The position numbers and the translations under genes were made by a program. Source: Argonema galeatum A003/A1 (GTDB lineage: Bacteria > Cyanobacteriota > Cyanobacteriia > Cyanobacteriales > Aerosakkonemataceae). Taken from it: DNA of 64,000 bases. Below, one piece after another: positions 63,016 through 64,000 of this stretch. The notes beneath the pieces are model-generated. The model made no database searches. It was given only the letters and a program-made list of their open reading frames with translations, and was not told the DNA's origin. The stretch lies in assembly GCF_023333595.1 (NCBI RefSeq), contig NZ_JAIQZM010000002.1, positions 113,068-177,067 on the forward strand, in the 5' to 3' direction. The number at the start of each line of letters is the position of its first letter. Position 1 is the first letter of the stretch.

Positions 63016-63204
63016 TTATAGCTCAGTCTGTAGGATGGGCAATGCCGACCCTACATCTTGTGTAGCAGCGGAACCGACTTCCTCAATTGGTGCTGGTGCT
63101 GCCATGTCGGAGGGCAAAAATATGCGAGCGCTGACAGCTACTAAAGCCACTAAAAACACCAGCAAAATTAAAAACGGAGTTACATATTCACGGAAGAAAG
63201 CCAT
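63016..63204 (-). CDS. Small single-TM protein (62 aa)
   Basis: MAFFREYVTPFLILLVFLVA LVAVSARIFLPSDM, one membrane helix (about 8-28), then a small outside or inside tail rich in A, P, E and S. Directly before the GNAT gene. Conserved short proteins of this sort are common in cyanobacteria; function unknown. Confidence 0.6.
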   Translation of the reverse strand: MAFFREYVTPFLILLVFLVALVAVSARIFLPSDMAAPAPIEEVGSAATQDVGSALPILQTEL

Positions 63205-63264
63205 ATTTATCGCGGTAGGAGCTTATGGTAAAGAGACTTTTGTGAAAAATCAGCTAAAGATTTG

Positions 63265-64000
63265 TTAATTTTTCCCTTCTCGATCATATAACTCATCTGA
63301 GTTCTTATCTTCATCATCCAGTCCCGGTCTTGGCATATATGCAGACTGAGAGTTCCAAGGCGCAAACACTGGTAGCAAGAGTAATCCCGGTAAAGCAGCC
63401 GCAATAGTGATCAGGAAAAACACAGACCAACCAGTGGATTGTGCGATCGCGCCAGCTGGTGCTACAAAGATATCGCGACTGACAGCCATAAAGCTAGAGA
63501 GCAAAGCATACTGGGTTGCAGAAAAGCGCTGGTTGCACAGACTCGTCAAAAAGCCCAGAAAAGCCGCTGTTCCTAACCCCCCACAGAAATTCTCTATATT
63601 AATAGTCAGTACCAACAACTGATAATTTTGGCCTGCCTGCGATATAGCAAAATAACCTAAGTTACTTAATGCTTGCAGACCACCAAATACCCAAAGCGAT
63701 CGATTAATCCCGATTTTGCTAAGAATTGCCCCACCTGCTAGAGTTCCCACAATCGTTGCAAGTAGACCCATGCCGCCCTGAATTGCGCCGATGTCGGTTT
63801 TGGTGAAGCCGACATCAAGCAAAAACAATCTGGACATATTGCTAAGTAGGGAGTCGCCAAATTTGTAGAAAACGACGAACAGCAGAATTAAGACAGCCTG
63901 AAACCAACCATTACGTTGAAAAAATTCCAAAAATGGTAATATGACTGCTGCTTCTAATGATTGGGGTTTATTGTTGTCTGAGACTGGTTCTGGTGCGAAA
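63265..64000 (-). CDS. AmpG-like major facilitator transporter (3' part)
   Basis: The frame is open to the window edge. The visible part has six hydrophobic segments with FFQRNGWFQAVLILLFVVFYK FGDSLL, GFTKTDIGAIQGGMGLLATI VGTLAGG, FCGGLGTAAFLGFLTSLCNQ RFSATQYALLSS; this is typical of the AmpG/PAT branch of MFS permeases, which move muropeptides or acetyl-CoA. The C-terminal tail (PGLDDEDKNSDELYDREGKN) is acidic. The N-terminal half is outside the window. Confidence 0.85.
   Translation of the reverse strand, partial: FAPEPVSDNNKPQSLEAAVILPFLEFFQRNGWFQAVLILLFVVFYKFGDSLLSNMSRLFLLDVGFTKTDIGAIQGGMGLLATIVGTLAGGAILSKIGINRSLWVFGGLQALSNLGYFAISQAGQNYQLLVLTINIENFCGGLGTAAFLGFLTSLCNQRFSATQYALLSSFMAVSRDIFVAPAGAIAQSTGWSVFFLITIAAALPGLLLLPVFAPWNSQSAYMPRPGLDDEDKNSDELYDREGKN

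Overview
The window looks like chromosome from a filamentous, probably non-heterocystous cyanobacterium of the Oscillatoria/Microcoleus/Kamptonema type. This rests on frequent HIP1 octamers (GCGATCGC), chlL and chlN of light-independent chlorophyll synthesis, the acpP-fabF-tkt order, sipA, a Ycf36/CGLD27 protein, LpxD, three Uma2 genes, WD40-kinase and TPR-CHAT genes, and many miniature inverted-repeat elements. No organism name can be proved from the sequence alone.

Layout. 1-4.7 kb (mostly minus strand): the 5' part of an initiator tRNA, an asparaginase-II family enzyme, Ycf36/CGLD27, a structured non-coding region resembling an ORF-less HEARO/IscB-type omega RNA, rsfS, yqeK and a WcaI-like glycosyltransferase. 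5-9.3 kb: a potassium channel with a zinc ribbon, a 71-aa protein behind a CRP-like site, then an accessory island holding an AIPR-family phage-resistance gene and a PIN-toxin module. 9.4-19.8 kb: core metabolism (tkt, fabF, acpP, an HdrB-like CCG protein, yqhA, hsp20, lpxD, a flavoprotein and a 59-aa rubredoxin not marked by longer reading frames). 20-27.5 kb: an SRPBCC-like protein, a pilin-like protein, a repeat lipoprotein, a composite toxin-antitoxin cluster (addiction-module protein, short BrnT, second antitoxin), clpB, and a gene fragment between two inverted copies of one MITE.

27.8-36.3 kb: a four-Cys/kinase/WD40 protein whose catalytic HRD Asp is Glu, a convergent restriction-modification pair, chlL, a repeat-rich DUF5331 protein, chlN, and an orphan antitoxin preceded by a toxin remnant. 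36.4-46.5 kb is the richest accessory stretch: a TM/coiled-coil protein, a coupled DUF6883-DUF4926 pair, a three-gene operon of TPR-CHAT protease plus a small helical protein plus a coiled-coil/two-TM protein (a plausible undescribed conflict or cell-death system), duplicated small coiled-coil gene pairs, and a glutathionyl-hydroquinone reductase missing its N-terminal half. 46.6-54.9 kb: Uma2 genes, a DUF3318 protein, queE, a lipoprotein, a tnpB deletion remnant, a STAS-sugar transferase fusion, and a second CRP-linked 72-aa paralog. 55-64 kb: a cytidine/guanine deaminase-like protein, a large membrane protein, an N-terminal GST remnant, a cobalamin riboswitch driving a CbiX chelatase with a His-rich tail, sipA starting inside a heptamer array, a HEAT-repeat protein, a repeat protein with a transposase-type zinc ribbon, a GNAT enzyme and the 3' part of an AmpG-like transporter.

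Recurrent themes: at least five families of short inverted-repeat elements, several touching the ends of genes and supplying stop or start codons; GC-rich palindromic repeats carried in frame inside three unrelated proteins; and toxin, GST and tnpB remnants that show repeated rearrangement. Functional assignments are by recognition of motifs and family resemblance; no database search was run.
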